Positions 1 through 10,449 of a stretch of DNA of 64,000 nucleotides are shown here, piece after piece (position 1 is the stretch's first letter; each line of letters starts with the position of its first letter). The translations under genes and the position numbers were made by a program. The notes beneath the pieces are model-generated. The model was given only the letters and a program-made list of their open reading frames with translations. It was not told the origin of the DNA and ran no database searches. The stretch lies in the NCBI RefSeq assembly GCF_027409185.1, contig NC_084461.1:141653001-141717000 (forward strand), written 5' to 3'. Source of the DNA: Cynocephalus volans. Its lineage: Eukaryota > Chordata > Mammalia > Dermoptera > Cynocephalidae.

Positions 1-1095
1 TCTTCCCCATACTCCACTCCCAAGCACTCACCAGGGCAGTCCCACAAGAGATAGAAACACCAAGATGCCTCCTCTTTCTCCTCTCATCAGTTCAGGACTC
101 CCAGGGCAACCTTCCAAACCTTTTGGTCTGGTGTCCAGTGAACAGCAGAGAAATGCCAGGCATTCCTACCCCAGCATTCCTCAGTGCATGATGGAGATGG
201 AGGAGGAAACTGCCTCTTCATCACCCTGTCCCCCTTCAACAGGCCCCTGGTGCCAAAAGTGATGCCTTGCCCCCTTTTCCAAGGGTGTCCACACTCACCC
301 CAGCGTCCTATGCTGTCACCTCTGCCCATCCTGTGACTTCACTTCCTTGCCTTGCTCCCCAGGGCCTCTGTCTGTCCTCTCCAAAGCTGGGCTCTAGCAA
401 TTTGTCCAGATACAATTTTTAGATGCCCTCAAGGAAAAGGCTCCCACCACTTCCTTTAGACCTTTCTGAACTTGGTGACTACCACAAATGAAAATATCCC
501 AAAAGGGTTGGATGGTTTGGTTCAGAGAGCAACAAAAGAGGAAGGATGGAGAAATTTGAGACCTCTGTCATGTATTTCTTTCTTTCCTTATTTAACTCAC
601 ATCCCAGTTCAGTGCCAGACACAATTGCCTAAGCATCCTCAGTTGCACATTTCCGTTATTCATCTTAGACTTCAAACTACAGGAGGACAAGGAAGGCCAG
701 TGTCAATTCACTTTATGCAGTTCAAGTTCAGCTCCATGATAGATGGTAAAACACTGAATTAGTTCTGTTGCCCAAAAGTGAGAGAAGTTACACTGAGATA
801 AAGAGAATTAGCAGGAGAGAGGCTCAGCAAACAAACGAATAAAGGAAGTAACAGGGTGGAGATCAATTGATCAAGGGACCTTGCCAGGAACCTGGCAACA
901 AGGAAGCCCCTATAAGGAATTCAGGGAACATGTAGGGCAAAATGCCGTATCCACAGATTTCAACAGATTCTCAATGTGGTCTAGGACCCAAAATGTTCAA
1001 GAACCACTGGTAAGGGATAGCCCTCTCCCTTAAGAAATTTGGAATGAGGGAGATAAGATACACACACACACACACACACACACACAATTATAGAG
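1..1095. other. Upstream intergenic DNA, no gene seen
   Basis: Non-coding, moderate GC sequence with only short chance reading frames. Apart from a CA repeat near its end I recognise no gene, RNA or transposon in it. Confidence 0.6.
1060..1087. repeat. (CA)n microsatellite
   Basis: About 13 uninterrupted CA units. An ordinary dinucleotide repeat. Confidence 0.95.
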
Positions 1096-1099
1096 GACA

Positions 1100-1330
1100 T
1101 CAATCTAATAATGAGTGGCCTTTTGTTGAGTATTTTATGGGCCAGGTCCCAGCCTAAGCATTACAGACTATAGATCGTTTAATTCATACAACCACCTACT
1201 GTGTGCATTATCCCAAGAAATAGAAAGCATTATCCCCAGGGCACAGGTGAAAAAATGGAGGTTGAGTTTATGTAGCTTGCCCAAGATCACACATCTGTTC
1301 AACTACAGCTGCGATTCAAACTCACAGCCC
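1100..1330 (-). repeat. MIR SINE, minus strand
   Basis: Reads as the reverse complement of a MIR: a degenerate 'reduced to N, locate end, add gradient' order of a growing-element text (size, lymph-like TTACA end, then the GTGAAAAAATGGAGG and CCCAAGATCACACA core). Boundaries approximate. Confidence 0.6.
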
Positions 1331-1339
1331 ATAACATGC

Positions 1340-1490
1340 TGCAGAAATAGATGACAGCAGTGTCTAAAAAGAGTTGTGGGTGTGGAATCAAATCTCCCTG
1401 TTACTGACCCTGGCTCTGCCTCACGCAAATCCCCTCCCTTTTGGGGGCCTTTGTGTCCCCTCATGTAAAATAAGGGGGTTGGACTAGATG
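1340..1490 (+). repeat. MIR fragment, plus strand
   Basis: Contains the plus-strand MIR core order (GTTACTGACCCTGGCTCTGCC, then TGTAAAATAAGGGGGTTGGA) in diverged form. Boundaries approximate. Confidence 0.5.
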
Positions 1491-1492
1491 AA

Positions 1493-1822
1493 GGGTTAAC
1501 AAACCTTTTCTGCAAGGGGCCAGAAAGAGTAAATATTTTAGTTTTTGGTTTTTTTTTTAAAGATGACCAGTAAGGGGATCTTAACCCTTGACTTGGTGTT
1601 GTCAGCACCACGTTCTCCCAAGTGAGCCATGGGCCAGCCAATATTTTAGGTTTTGCAGGACAGTCAGTCTCTGTTTCAACTATTCAATTCTGTCATTATA
1701 GCATGAAAGCAGCCACAGACAATATGCAAACAAGTGGGTGTGGCTGTGTTGCGATAAAACTTTATTTACAAAAACAGTCACAAGGCTGAATTCGATCCAT
1801 AGGCTGTAGTCTGCAGACCCTG
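1493..1822 (+). mobile_element. hAT-type non-autonomous DNA transposon, interrupted
   Basis: Matches a mammal-wide hAT-Charlie type short element that I remember (MER33/MER58-like; exact name uncertain): AAAACTTTATTTACAAAAACAG near the 3' side and complementary ends around AACAAACCTTTTCTGC and CTGCAGACCCTGG. A SINE at 1542-1639 splits it, and the sequence resumes on the other side without loss. Confidence 0.7.
1542..1639 (-). mobile_element. tRNA-Ile-derived SINE, minus strand
   Basis: The reverse complement starts GGCTGGCCCATGGCTCAC and follows tRNA-Ile(AAT) through the A and B boxes, ending in a poly-A tail (poly-T on this strand). The 10-bp repeat AATATTTTAG flanks it at 1532-1541 and 1640-1649, a clear target-site duplication. 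It sits inside an older hAT element. Confidence 0.88.
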
Positions 1823-1829
1823 GACTAGA

Positions 1830-2186
1830 CGATCTCTACAGTCTTATGTTCTGACATTTCAGAAGTTTGTGATCCTGACTGTGGCAGGGGAGCCCAGAGG
1901 AGCCAGGCCCTTGAAAATCCAGCCATCAGGAGCCTATTGCCACAGGGTTTTTTTGTTGGGAGCAGGGTTTTTTGTTTGTTTTTTGGTTTTTGGTTTTTTG
2001 TCTTTTTAACCTTTGATGATTTCAGCACATGTGGTTAGAAAGTAAATCCTGGCAGTGGCAGTACTAAGGCAACTTAGGAGGGCTTTAGCCCATGTCAAAT
2101 CTCCACCAGCTCCCTACCCTCCATCTTTGATATGAACAATGACATCTGTCTTGGGAAGAGCACGGGGCAAAAACAGCTGCATGCCC
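1830..2186. other. Intergenic DNA with T-rich simple sequence
   Basis: No gene seen. Positions about 1946-2008 are a degenerate GGTTTTT-type low-complexity stretch; the rest is not recognised. Confidence 0.5.
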
Positions 2187-2196
2187 ACCTTCAAAT

Positions 2197-2266
2197 CTTT
2201 TTTTTTTTTTAATGACAGCTAGCCAGTATAGGGATCTGAACCCTTGGCCTTGGTGTTATCAGCACC
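2197..2266 (-). mobile_element. 5'-truncated tRNA-Ile-derived SINE, minus strand
   Basis: The reverse complement begins at GGTGCTGATAACACCAAGG, the anticodon-arm part of the same SINE family, and runs to a poly-A tail. A 16-bp flanking repeat (ATGCCCACCTTCAAAT at 2181-2196, ATGCCTACCTTCAAAT at 2267-2282; one mismatch) shows that the truncated copy inserted as such. Confidence 0.85.
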
Positions 2267-2282
2267 ATGCCTACCTTCAAAT

Positions 2283-3015
2283 TAGATCACAATCTAAAGA
2301 CCCTTTCTAAAGAAATTCTGGAGGCACCACGGATTCCTGGGCAAAGTGATAGTGATGGCAGCAAAGCCAGGTCATAACAGAACAGCCAGAGTCATTTGAG
2401 AAAACAGCACATGCTCCCCTCTGCCCTCGACTCTGCAGCAGGGTAGCTTCTGGGGCATCAGAGAGAATGGACCCATTCTCCAGTTCCAGAGACTGAAGGT
2501 CTTTCTGATTCCATCCTCTGGAACCCTGTACCCTCACACCTCAACCCCCAATTCAGAGCTCCTGGGCTCTCCCCAAACATGTGCTATGAATTCAGCACCT
2601 GGATGACGTGCAATTAATCTTCACCAGCCTGCTACAAAGGGCTGCAACTGAGCTCTCTCTACCTTGCCAGGGAATGCTGTGCAACTGGAAGTTCTGGATT
2701 GGGGGAATCCATGCTCATCAAAGAGTGACAAGTTGTAATTACCAGAGAGGAAAGCAGTTTTGCCCAGAGGGAGCTGAAATGCCTCACTCTTGGAGCCTCT
2801 GACCTGCTGCCTTTGGAGGTAGAAAAAATGCCTCTGCTGCAGTCAGCGTCCCCTGCCCAGAAGAAAGAGCACTTCCCATCTCTCCCACCGGAGTACAGAC
2901 AGTGCAAAAATTCTCCTTTGAATCCCCACAGACCCTAATATATCTCATGAAGCAGATGCTCACACCTCCAATTCTTTTTTTAAATTTTTTGCTATACTTA
3001 TTAGGTGCTTTGTAT
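2283..3015. other. Intergenic DNA, nothing recognised
   Basis: No gene, RNA or clear repeat recognised; short open frames on both strands lack any family resemblance. Confidence 0.5.
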
Positions 3016-3019
3016 TTCA

Positions 3020-3230
3020 GCTATGTCATCTGCTAGCCCTGTGAACTTGAACAAGTCATTTGACTACTCTGGGCCTCAGTGCTCTGATCTATAAAATATC
3101 GATAATAATAGCATCCACCACACAGTATTATATTAGGATTAAATGAGATAATGCACATAAGGCACTTTGGGCACAATGCATAGCACCTAGTAAGCACCTA
3201 GTAACTCTTGGCTGATAGCATTACCATTAG
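3020..3230 (+). repeat. MIR SINE, plus strand
   Basis: Plus-strand MIR order: AGCCCTGTGAACTTGAACAA, GGGCCTCAGT, ATCTATAAAATATCGATAAT, GGATTAAATGAGATAATGCA, CACCTAGTAAG. A nearly full-length diverged copy. Confidence 0.8.
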
Positions 3231-3231
3231 C

Positions 3232-3420
3232 CTGTGCCATGCACTTTGCACACATTATCACATTTAATCCACACCATACCCCTATGAGGTAGGGACTATT
3301 ACGCTCTTCATTTCACAAGTGAAGAAACGGGCCCAGAGTGGTTAAGTGACTCACCCAAAAACACACAGCTAATAAGTTGGTAAAACTGGGACATAAACCC
3401 AGGTCTGTTTGATGTCAAAG
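3232..3420 (-). repeat. MIR SINE, minus strand
   Basis: Reverse-strand MIR order: ATGCACTTTGCACACATTAT, CATTTCACAAGTGAAGAAAC, CACACAGCTAATAAG, AACCCAGGTCTG. Lies back to back with the preceding plus-strand MIR. Confidence 0.8.
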
Positions 3421-3703
3421 CTCAGGCTCTTTATCACTTTGCTCTCCTACTCAAGGTCACATTAGCAGCTATTAAACAATGGAAGTGGGATTAGAATCCA
3501 AGTCAGCTCTCAGATCCTTGGTAGACTGAATGCTGGCCTGGGAGGAAAGAAAGGTTGACCTAAGGAGCTCTTCTGCAGAACTTCCTCTCCTGGACAGCTC
3601 TGCCTTGCCCTCCCTTTCTTGACCTCAGCCTCACTCAGGACCCTGATCACATTCTGTTTTCTGCTGTAATTTTCTTCAGGCTAACACTGAGCCTTCTGCT
3701 GCT

Positions 3704-3727
3704 TTTTTTTTTTTTTTTTTTTTTTTT
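3704..3727. repeat. Poly-T tract
   Basis: About 24 consecutive T residues. No adjacent retroelement is recognised, so origin unknown. Confidence 0.9.
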
Positions 3728-3739
3728 AATCTCAGTCTG

Positions 3740-3985
3740 GTGCAGGGAAAAGGATGCAAGCTTTGAAGCCAGACAACAATGCTTTGAATACCAATGCTGC
3801 TTACTCACTGAATGGCCTTGGCCATGTCACAGAACCTTTCTGAGCCTCAGCTTCCTCATTTGTAAAATGGGGATAATTCCTTCCTCGCATCATTGTGAAG
3901 ATTTGAGTAAATGCACATGGAGTACCTAGCACAATGCCTGACACATAGTAGATGCTCTCTGAAAGGTGCTTTGCCATTATTGTCA
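3740..3985 (+). repeat. MIR SINE, plus strand
   Basis: Near-complete MIR: GCTTTGAAGCCAGACAACA, TGGCCTTGGCCATGTCACAG, CTCAGCTTCCTCATTTGTAA, GTACCTAGCACAATGCCTGA. Confidence 0.85.
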
Positions 3986-4019
3986 TCTACCACAGCCCCT
4001 AGCTCAGCTAGGTTATCAT

Positions 4020-4125
4020 TTGCTTAGTTTAATTCATCCTTGATTCACCCACAGCACCTAGCATGGGGCCTTACGTAAAGTAGATACCCCTTATACATCT
4101 GGTTGGATTGAAAACTGGCGAGAGC
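4020..4125 (+). repeat. L2 3'-end fragment, plus strand
   Basis: Resembles the tail of L2 (CCACAGCACCTAGCATGGGG followed by GTAAAGTAGATA). Short and diverged. Confidence 0.45.
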
Positions 4126-4129
4126 TAGT

Positions 4130-6225
4130 GAGGGAGAAACATGCAAAACTGCATGATCACGGGTGACAGCTCTCCTCCCATAGATGCCCTACGTAGATCC
4201 CTGAATCTCCCATAGCCTCAGTTTCCCCAAAAGTCAAATTCAGTATCAGCTTCTCCTAGAGGACTTACAAAAATGGGAGCTTGCAACATCAGAGGTTTCT
4301 AATGTAATAAGAAGGATAATGAAAAGGTTCTTCTTCCCCAGGCCTTGAGTGAGTCAGAGCTCTGTGCTTGGCTTTGCCCCAGGGAGTACCGAGAAAATGA
4401 AATATCGTCTGTATCCTCATGACACCTAAACAAATAGTCAATTCCATGGGTCAAAAATCAGCTATAGGGGTTAAGAGGCATCTCCAGCGAATGGAGGGGA
4501 GGAGCAGCAAGGAAAGGACCGTTAGCAAAGGTTGCTTAGAGGGGTCCTGCTACATGGCTGCTGTTAAGGCTAATACCTGTTTGCCTTACAGTGAAACCTT
4601 TGTTTTGCGTTCACGAAAGATGCCAGTAAATGACAACATGTCTGAAATGTGCAAGGATTTTGAACTTCTCCAGCTGGCTCAATAATCTCTTCCACATCCT
4701 GACACCTGAATTGAGACATCGGTTCTCATCTAGGTAACAAATTATTCTCCTTTATTATAAGGATAAACTGACACTGAATCTCAGATTTGCTCCTTTTTTT
4801 TTTCTCTCCTGGCCTTTTGCCACCATAGAAAAATGTCTGATAGGCCGAATTCTCACATTGCAGCTGGGTACTGTGATTATGTAGACACAGCCTCTGTAAA
4901 TTCAATGGTGTGTTGCTGGCTGTTCAATAGCTGGTGAAATTAATGCCCAAGAAAGTAGGAAATGGGTCACCACAATCAAAATGTGGACTTGGAACTTGCT
5001 CTCCATTCTGTCCCACTCTTTCCCTCCCCCCCCATCCCTGCCTCTGTGCTAATCACCAGCTTTGTGCCAGCTTACTGGCATTCTCTTCCTCCTCCCACTT
5101 CCCCTTGGGAGTAAACCAGCTCAAGGGAAGCTCCATCACCCTAGACTTGAAGATCCATGACACCTCACTCCACCCCCACTGTGGAAGATGCATGAGAAAG
5201 GGCAGCAAGCAGGGTTGCCTTCAGGGGCTACTTTATCCAACAGGGGAAGCTGACCATCTGGAGCTGGGGGATCTCAAAAGATCATGTGGGCCAGCCCCTA
5301 TCTGCAGATAGATTATTGCACGAGCCATGCAGGACCAAGGACAGTCTCCTCTTTTCATAAAGACCCCTGGCAGAGGGCTACCTAAGTTGTCCCAGTCTCA
5401 CAGCCCAGTGTGTAAGTCCTGAGTGGCTGTCATGGATGGCTGTCCCCCACAGCAGCAGAAGGAACACTTGTTCTGTGGTCCAGGGAAACAGAATTTGGTA
5501 ATCAGCTCTGCTCCTGACCAGCTATGGCAGCTTGCCTGTTCCCATGCCTCCTGCACCACCTCCAAAATGGGAAGATGGGCAAGCTAGAGTTCTGAGAGCT
5601 ATAGAAGAGCTAAATCACTATAAACCTGTGAATCTCATATTTTTAAATCTTCAAATGCAACTTAGGTCAGTTTAATTGAAATAGAAAGAAAAATCTGTTT
5701 TTAGGACTATCTGTACCACAGATTTCTTAACTTCAGGGAAAGCCCTTGAAATTGTGTATTTTGTGCATTTGGAGAGTCTGTATATGTTGGTGGGAGAAGA
5801 TTAAAACTTTAGATAGGTGTGTGTTATAACCTGTCCCCTCCTCAAAAAAGAAAAATAAAAAGAGGTCAAGACCCTACCTCTAGGTTAAAGAGCTTAGATG
5901 TAAATCACCTGAGTGCTCTCCACTTTCTCTGCTTCTGAGTATATCAAGGGCAGGAGGGTGGAAGTGGTAGAAGCAGCCTTACGAACTGGAGTAAAAGGAG
6001 GTGTCAGGCTTGAGAAAATGCAAAAAGAACTTAGCTCACTGTCTAGGCCACAATAAGTGAGGGATAAATGTTAACTAACATAAGGCTCTTCCTCGGCTGT
6101 TTTTAGCCCATTCTCTCCTAAGTACCATTTGCCCACCTTTGGGAGTGTGTCCCTCTAGCTGAGTGTCCAACATGGGTATCACACAGGAAAAAAAAAAAAA
6201 ATCAACAAATAGCCAAGGTCCTCAA
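4130..6225. other. Upstream intergenic DNA, nothing recognised
   Basis: About 2.1 kb with no recognisable gene. Contains short A-rich runs near 5845 and 6188. Part could be distal regulatory DNA of ADRA1B, but the sequence alone does not show it. Confidence 0.5.
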
Positions 6226-6229
6226 AGTC

Positions 6230-6640
6230 CCTTCCACAGATGCTTGGAGGTCTCTTACTCTCCTCACCTCCCACACCCAGATGGCTGACTAGTTTCTTTC
6301 CTCATTTCCTTCAGGTCTTGACTCAACTATCACTTCAGTGACATCCCAAGCACTCATTTCAAATTTTAGATCCCCCACATCCCCACTGCATTTTCTCCTC
6401 CTCGCTTTATTTTTTCCCTAACAACTATCATAATCATTTGCTTATTCCTTTGTTGTCTGTCTCCTCTCACTAGAATGTAAGCTCCTAGAGGGCAGGAGTC
6501 TTTGCCTGATTTGTTCAATTGCTATGCCCAGAGCACCTAAAACAGAACCCGGGGACAAGCAGTGGGTTCTCAGTAACAATTCCTTGAATGAATGAGTGAG
6601 TGCCTGAATGAATAAATGAATGAATGAGTGAGTGAATAGA
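6230..6640 (+). repeat. L2 LINE 3' end, plus strand
   Basis: Typical L2 3' UTR order: CATTTCCTTCAGGTCTTGAC, TCACTAGAATGTAAGCTCCT, AGAGGGCAGGAGTCTTTGCC, then a (TGAA)n-like tail about 6590-6640. Confidence 0.85.
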
Positions 6641-6879
6641 AGACTCTGGGTTTTATTGAGACCAGAAAGGTTGCATGAGGGATAAAAAGATGGGTGCTAG
6701 TCTCAGATCTGACTTAAGTCCTGCCTAACCCTGAAATTCCTCTTCTTTTAGGTACCAGACAGTCCTATATCTCCTTGAATCCAGGGCCTGACTCCAGGCA
6801 CCCCCTATTAGAGGTAAACACCCCCACCCCACTTTGGAAATTGCGGAGTGAATAGGAAGGAAAATAATCCCAGCAGGGC
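6641..6879. other. Proximal upstream region of ADRA1B
   Basis: Transitional sequence between the L2 tail and the CpG-rich block. No gene seen. Confidence 0.4.
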
Positions 6880-7398
6880 CACCTCGGAGTGGGTGACGGG
6901 GGTCCCAACGCCCAGGTCCCTCTTGTCCCCCTGCCCCCCACCCCCCCCGCAGAGGGCTCGCCCTGGGAGCTGCGGGGGTGCGGTTAGTCCTCCGGGCTGA
7001 CCGGGGTGGCGGCGTCGGGGCCGCGGGCGCCTTGGCTGGACCCGCATTGCCCCCTAGTGCCGCACCGAGTCAGGGCGCCGGGCTCCCCCGCCTGATGTCA
7101 CCGCCGTGCAGTCAGCCCAGAGGCGGCTCATTGAAAGCAGACCCTCCTCGGCGCTGGCCGGGCGGAGGAGGCGCCGCGCTCCGCAGACTCGCCGCGAGCC
7201 GGGCACCGCCGGGCGCCCCCTGCCCTGTCGCCCCCTCCTGCCGCGGCTCCCCCGCGAGCGCGGCCCGGCGCGCCTGACGTGGACCATTAAACTTGGAGCT
7301 GCCGCCTCGTCCCCTCTCTCCTCCTCTCCCTCTGACAGGCGAGCGAGAGGCTCGGTGCAGGCAGGAGACGCGCCGCCGGGCTGGGCTGCCCGGGGGAG

Positions 7399-7476
7399 AT
7401 GACTTCTCGCCAGGAGGGCGCTCTGGCAAGAAGACCTCGGGGGAAGCAAAGTTTCAGGGCAGCTGAGGAGCCTTGA
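7399..7476 (+). CDS. Upstream ORF 1, 25 codons, in the ADRA1B leader
   Basis: ATG at 7399 opens a 25-codon frame ending in TGA at 7474-7476, 55 nt before the receptor ATG. The peptide is basic and resembles nothing I know. The ATG has G at -3 and A at +4, a moderate context. It matters only if transcription starts upstream of it; its likely role would be to lower translation of the receptor. Confidence 0.4.
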   Translation: MTSRQEGALARRPRGKQSFRAAEEP

Positions 7477-7512
7477 CCGCAGCCCTTCCGAGCCCCATCA
7501 CTCTCCCTGGCT

Positions 7513-7530
7513 ATGGAGGGCGGACTCTAA
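7513..7530 (+). CDS. Minimal upstream ORF 2 (5 codons) abutting the ADRA1B start
   Basis: ATG GAG GGC GGA CTC TAA: five codons and a stop whose last base is separated from the receptor ATG (7532) by a single G. Any ribosome using it terminates directly at the main start, so it would probably modulate initiation or reinitiation. Its -3 base is G (TGGCTATGG gives G at -3 and G at +4), a favourable context. Confidence 0.5.
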
Positions 7531-7531
7531 G

Positions 7532-8480
7532 ATGAATCCCGATCTGGACACCAGCCACAACACATCAGCACCTGCCCACTGGGGAGAGTTGAAAAATGCC
7601 AACTTCACTGGCCCCAACCAGACCTCGAGCAACTCCACGCTGCCCCAGCTGGACGTCACCAGGGCCATCTCCGTGGGCCTGGTGCTGGGCGCCTTCATCC
7701 TCTTTGCCATCGTGGGTAACATCCTAGTTATCCTGTCCGTGGCCTGCAACCGGCACCTGCGGACACCCACCAACTACTTCATCGTCAACTTGGCCATTGC
7801 CGACCTGCTGCTGAGCTTCACCGTCCTGCCCTTCTCGGCTGCCCTGGAGGTGCTCGGCTACTGGGTGCTGGGGCGGATCTTCTGCGACATCTGGGCAGCC
7901 GTGGACGTCCTGTGCTGCACAGCATCCATTCTGAGCCTGTGTGCCATCTCCATCGATCGCTACATCGGGGTGCGCTACTCGCTGCAGTACCCCACGCTGG
8001 TCACCCGGAGGAAGGCCACCTTGGCGCTCCTCAGCGTCTGGGTGTTATCCACAGTCATCTCCATCGGGCCTCTCCTTGGGTGGAAGGAGCCGGCGCCCAA
8101 TGATGATAAGGAATGTGGAGTCACCGAAGAACCCTTTTACGCCCTCTTCTCCTCCCTGGGCTCCTTCTATATCCCTCTGGCGGTCATTCTGGTCATGTAC
8201 TGCCGCGTCTACATCGTTGCCAAGAGGACCACCAAGAACCTGGAGGCGGGAGTCATGAAGGAGATGTCCAACTCCAAGGAGCTGACCCTGAGGATCCACT
8301 CCAAGAACTTTCATGAGGACACCCTTAGCAGTACCAAGGCCAAAGGCCACAACCCCAGGAGTTCCATAGCTGTCAAACTTTTTAAGTTCTCCAGGGAAAA
8401 GAAAGCAGCCAAGACCTTGGGCATTGTGGTTGGTATGTTCATCTCGTGCTGGCTACCCTTCTTCATCGCTCTACCACTTG
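7532..8480 (+). CDS. ADRA1B: ADRA1B coding exon 1 (alpha-1B adrenergic receptor, residues 1-316 and part of 317)
   Basis: Encodes the extracellular N-terminus through TM6 of the Gq-coupled catecholamine receptor, which activates phospholipase C at the plasma membrane. The N-terminus [20 protein letters not shown] is diagnostic of the alpha-1B subtype. Visible: N-glycosylation sequons at N10, N24, N29 and N34; TM1 near 46-70; amine-binding D125 in TM3; D142-R143-Y144; disulfide cysteines C118 and C195; TM5 serines S207, S208 and S211; long third loop with the [20 protein letters not shown] segment; W307, F310 and F311 in TM6. The ATG at 7532 was chosen because it gives the conserved family N-terminus. 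The exon ends CTACCACTTG before the donor GTAAGTTAGG (phase 1). Oddity: residue 305 is Ser in GMFISCWLP where I remember Leu in human ADRA1B and hydrophobic residues in relatives. The frame stays open 40 codons into the intron. Confidence 0.98.
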
Positions 8481-8605
8481 GTAAGTTAGGGACTGGCAGA
8501 GGGAAACCGGGCATTTCCGATCTTGGGTTTACTGATGAGCTTACTCTAAAGTTCTTTGTGGGTGTTGTTTTTTATGCAGTCTGTGTGTGTTTGGAGATTG
8601 GATAA

Positions 8606-9990
8606 TATTGTTTGTTCTGCAAAGGCTTTGCAGATTGGGTAGATGGCTGAGAACCAACTCAGGTGTTAGTGGAACACACTAAGGTACTAGGACTTGAAAT
8701 AGAACCATGGGAGGAAAATCTGGTATGTGGAATGACTCACTCACAGCCTCGGTTTAATAATTGAAAAGAACACTGAGCTTGAACATCACACCAGCGTTAT
8801 TTCGGTAGTAGTGATGCTGGCTAAGGCAGCGTCACTAATGCAGCATACAAAATAGTTTGTAGTTACTGCAGACGCAGCATTTGGGAAGCTGGGAGGCAGC
8901 TCGTACACTGAAAGGCAGTGTTCATTCAGCATTTCCAGCGCTCTTGCAGAGGCCACGCGCCTCAAGAGCTTTGCAGAGGCTGCATTATTCCCCTCCTCCC
9001 TTCACCGATGGCTGTCACCTCAGTGTGCTACATTCATTATCGGTTAATAAGGGCAGTCTACGGCACACCACCCCAGCCAGCCTTTAAGTTATCTAGAGCT
9101 TGCGATTTGAAAGAGAAGATAGCCAAAGAGTCACACATTCTCAGTTTTAACCCCAAAATGTGGTGGTTTATGGAATGTCCAGAATTAAATGATAGTTATC
9201 TCTCACCTTCAGCTGACAGACACCAAATGCTGGTAACATGGAATTCAGTGTGTCCTTCCCCTCTTATAGGGATGTATCCACCTTCTTGCATTTGGTGGTC
9301 CTATTAACTAAATTATTCAAAAGGCTACCTGATTTCTTCTAAGGAAGATGCCAAGGTCTGGTTAGGAGGTAAACGTAGAGGAGGGTACTGTGACATGCTG
9401 TTCACAGGGCTTGGGAAACCCTTGTCCCTTCTCTGAGGCACTGATCTGCTTTGATTTCTTCTCACATCCCTGGGGGATGCTACAGAAAATGAATGGAGGG
9501 GGGTGATCATGGAACAGTCATGTGCCATGATGTCAGAAGTAACAGCTGCTACATGCCACGAACCACATATGCCTGCAGTCACACCAGGGTCTCAGATAGA
9601 GCTGAATATAACCAAATCCCTTAAGCAACTAAAATTCTGAAGATACACTGCTTTTAAGAGAAAAAGGTGAATGGAAAGAAAGCAAACTGGTATCAAGAGT
9701 TTCTGTTTAAAAAAAAAGAAAGGAAAGAAAATGACAAAGAAGAAAAGCTGTTCAACCTATTCTCCAAGTCATCTTTTCTAAGGCAGGCTTGCAGGCTAAT
9801 GCCTTTCAGAAATATTTTCAGTGGTAAGTGCTAAGTGGAGAAGGTTTGAAGTTCTATCCCCCAGGAGCAATCACATCCCACTGCAGAAAACCTTGCTTTT
9901 CTTTTCCAAGACCTAAAGGTTCTTTTGTAGGTACGTTGGGTTAACAGTGAATGTCGGTTCACACTGCATTGGGCCATTGCAAAGATCATG
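8606..9990. other. Repeat-free 5' part of the ADRA1B intron
   Basis: About 1.4 kb without recognised repeats, next to the promoter. 8750-9100 has AGCAGC/GCAGCATT-like recurring words and TAAT motifs. Could contain intronic regulatory DNA; no gene seen. A-rich stretch about 9708-9745. Confidence 0.45.
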
Positions 9991-10004
9991 GCTGTATGTG
10001 AACA

Positions 10005-10190
10005 TGATTGGGCCTCTTATTAGCCACATGACCTTGAGCAAATGACCACTCCTGTATGAGCCTCAGTTTCTTCATCTACAAAATGGGGCTAATTCATATT
10101 TGCCCCATGGGGATTACACTAATGCCTGGAAAAGACTTAGTACAATATCTGGTACATACCAAATGCTCAGTGAAATTCAGCTATTAGTAC
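10005..10190 (+). repeat. MIR SINE, plus strand
   Basis: ACATGACCTTGAGCAAATGA, GAGCCTCAGTTTCTTCATCT, ACAAAATGGGGCTAATTCAT and TACATACCAAATGCTCAGTG follow plus-strand MIR. Confidence 0.85.
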
Positions 10191-10449
10191 TCAATCGCCC
10201 CTCCAGTATAACTGTGTGTTTTCTTTTTTTTCTACTTGTTTGACAATCCCACACCTGTTACTCTGAAGAGAACTGGGTCTTTCTCCCTTCTTCCTTCTGC
10301 CACTGCCTTCTGGCTGGCAGAGACTATAAGCAGAGCATCCTCAGGAAGGAGAAGGCCCCACCAGGATGCAGGAATGAAACACAGGTGCAGGCATGGGCTT
10401 TAGGGGGCAGGAAAAACAGCTCCAAACAGGTGAGGAGGCTTCCAGCATG

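Larger units (their letters stand above)
6880..7531 (+). promoter_or_regulatory. ADRA1B: CpG-rich promoter and 5' UTR of ADRA1B
   Basis: GC content and CpG density rise sharply from about 6880 and stay high into coding exon 1, as in a CpG-island promoter. Visible motifs: TGATGTCA (7093-7100, one base from a CRE), a GC box GGGCGG (7160-7165), TGACGTGG (7275-7282, CRE half-site/E-box-like) and an ATTAAA element at 7286-7291 that could act as a weak TATA. The transcription start is not determinable from sequence; if the ATTAAA is used, the 5' UTR is roughly 200 nt and contains both upstream ORFs listed below. CRE-like sites fit a cAMP-responsive receptor gene, but that is inference. Confidence 0.75.

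Noticed and set aside
6808..7449. Overlapping open frames on both strands in the promoter region
   Set aside because: Stop-poor because of high GC; no family resemblance in any frame.
7912..8514. Alternative-frame and antisense ORFs inside exon 1
   Set aside because: Shadows of the ADRA1B frame.
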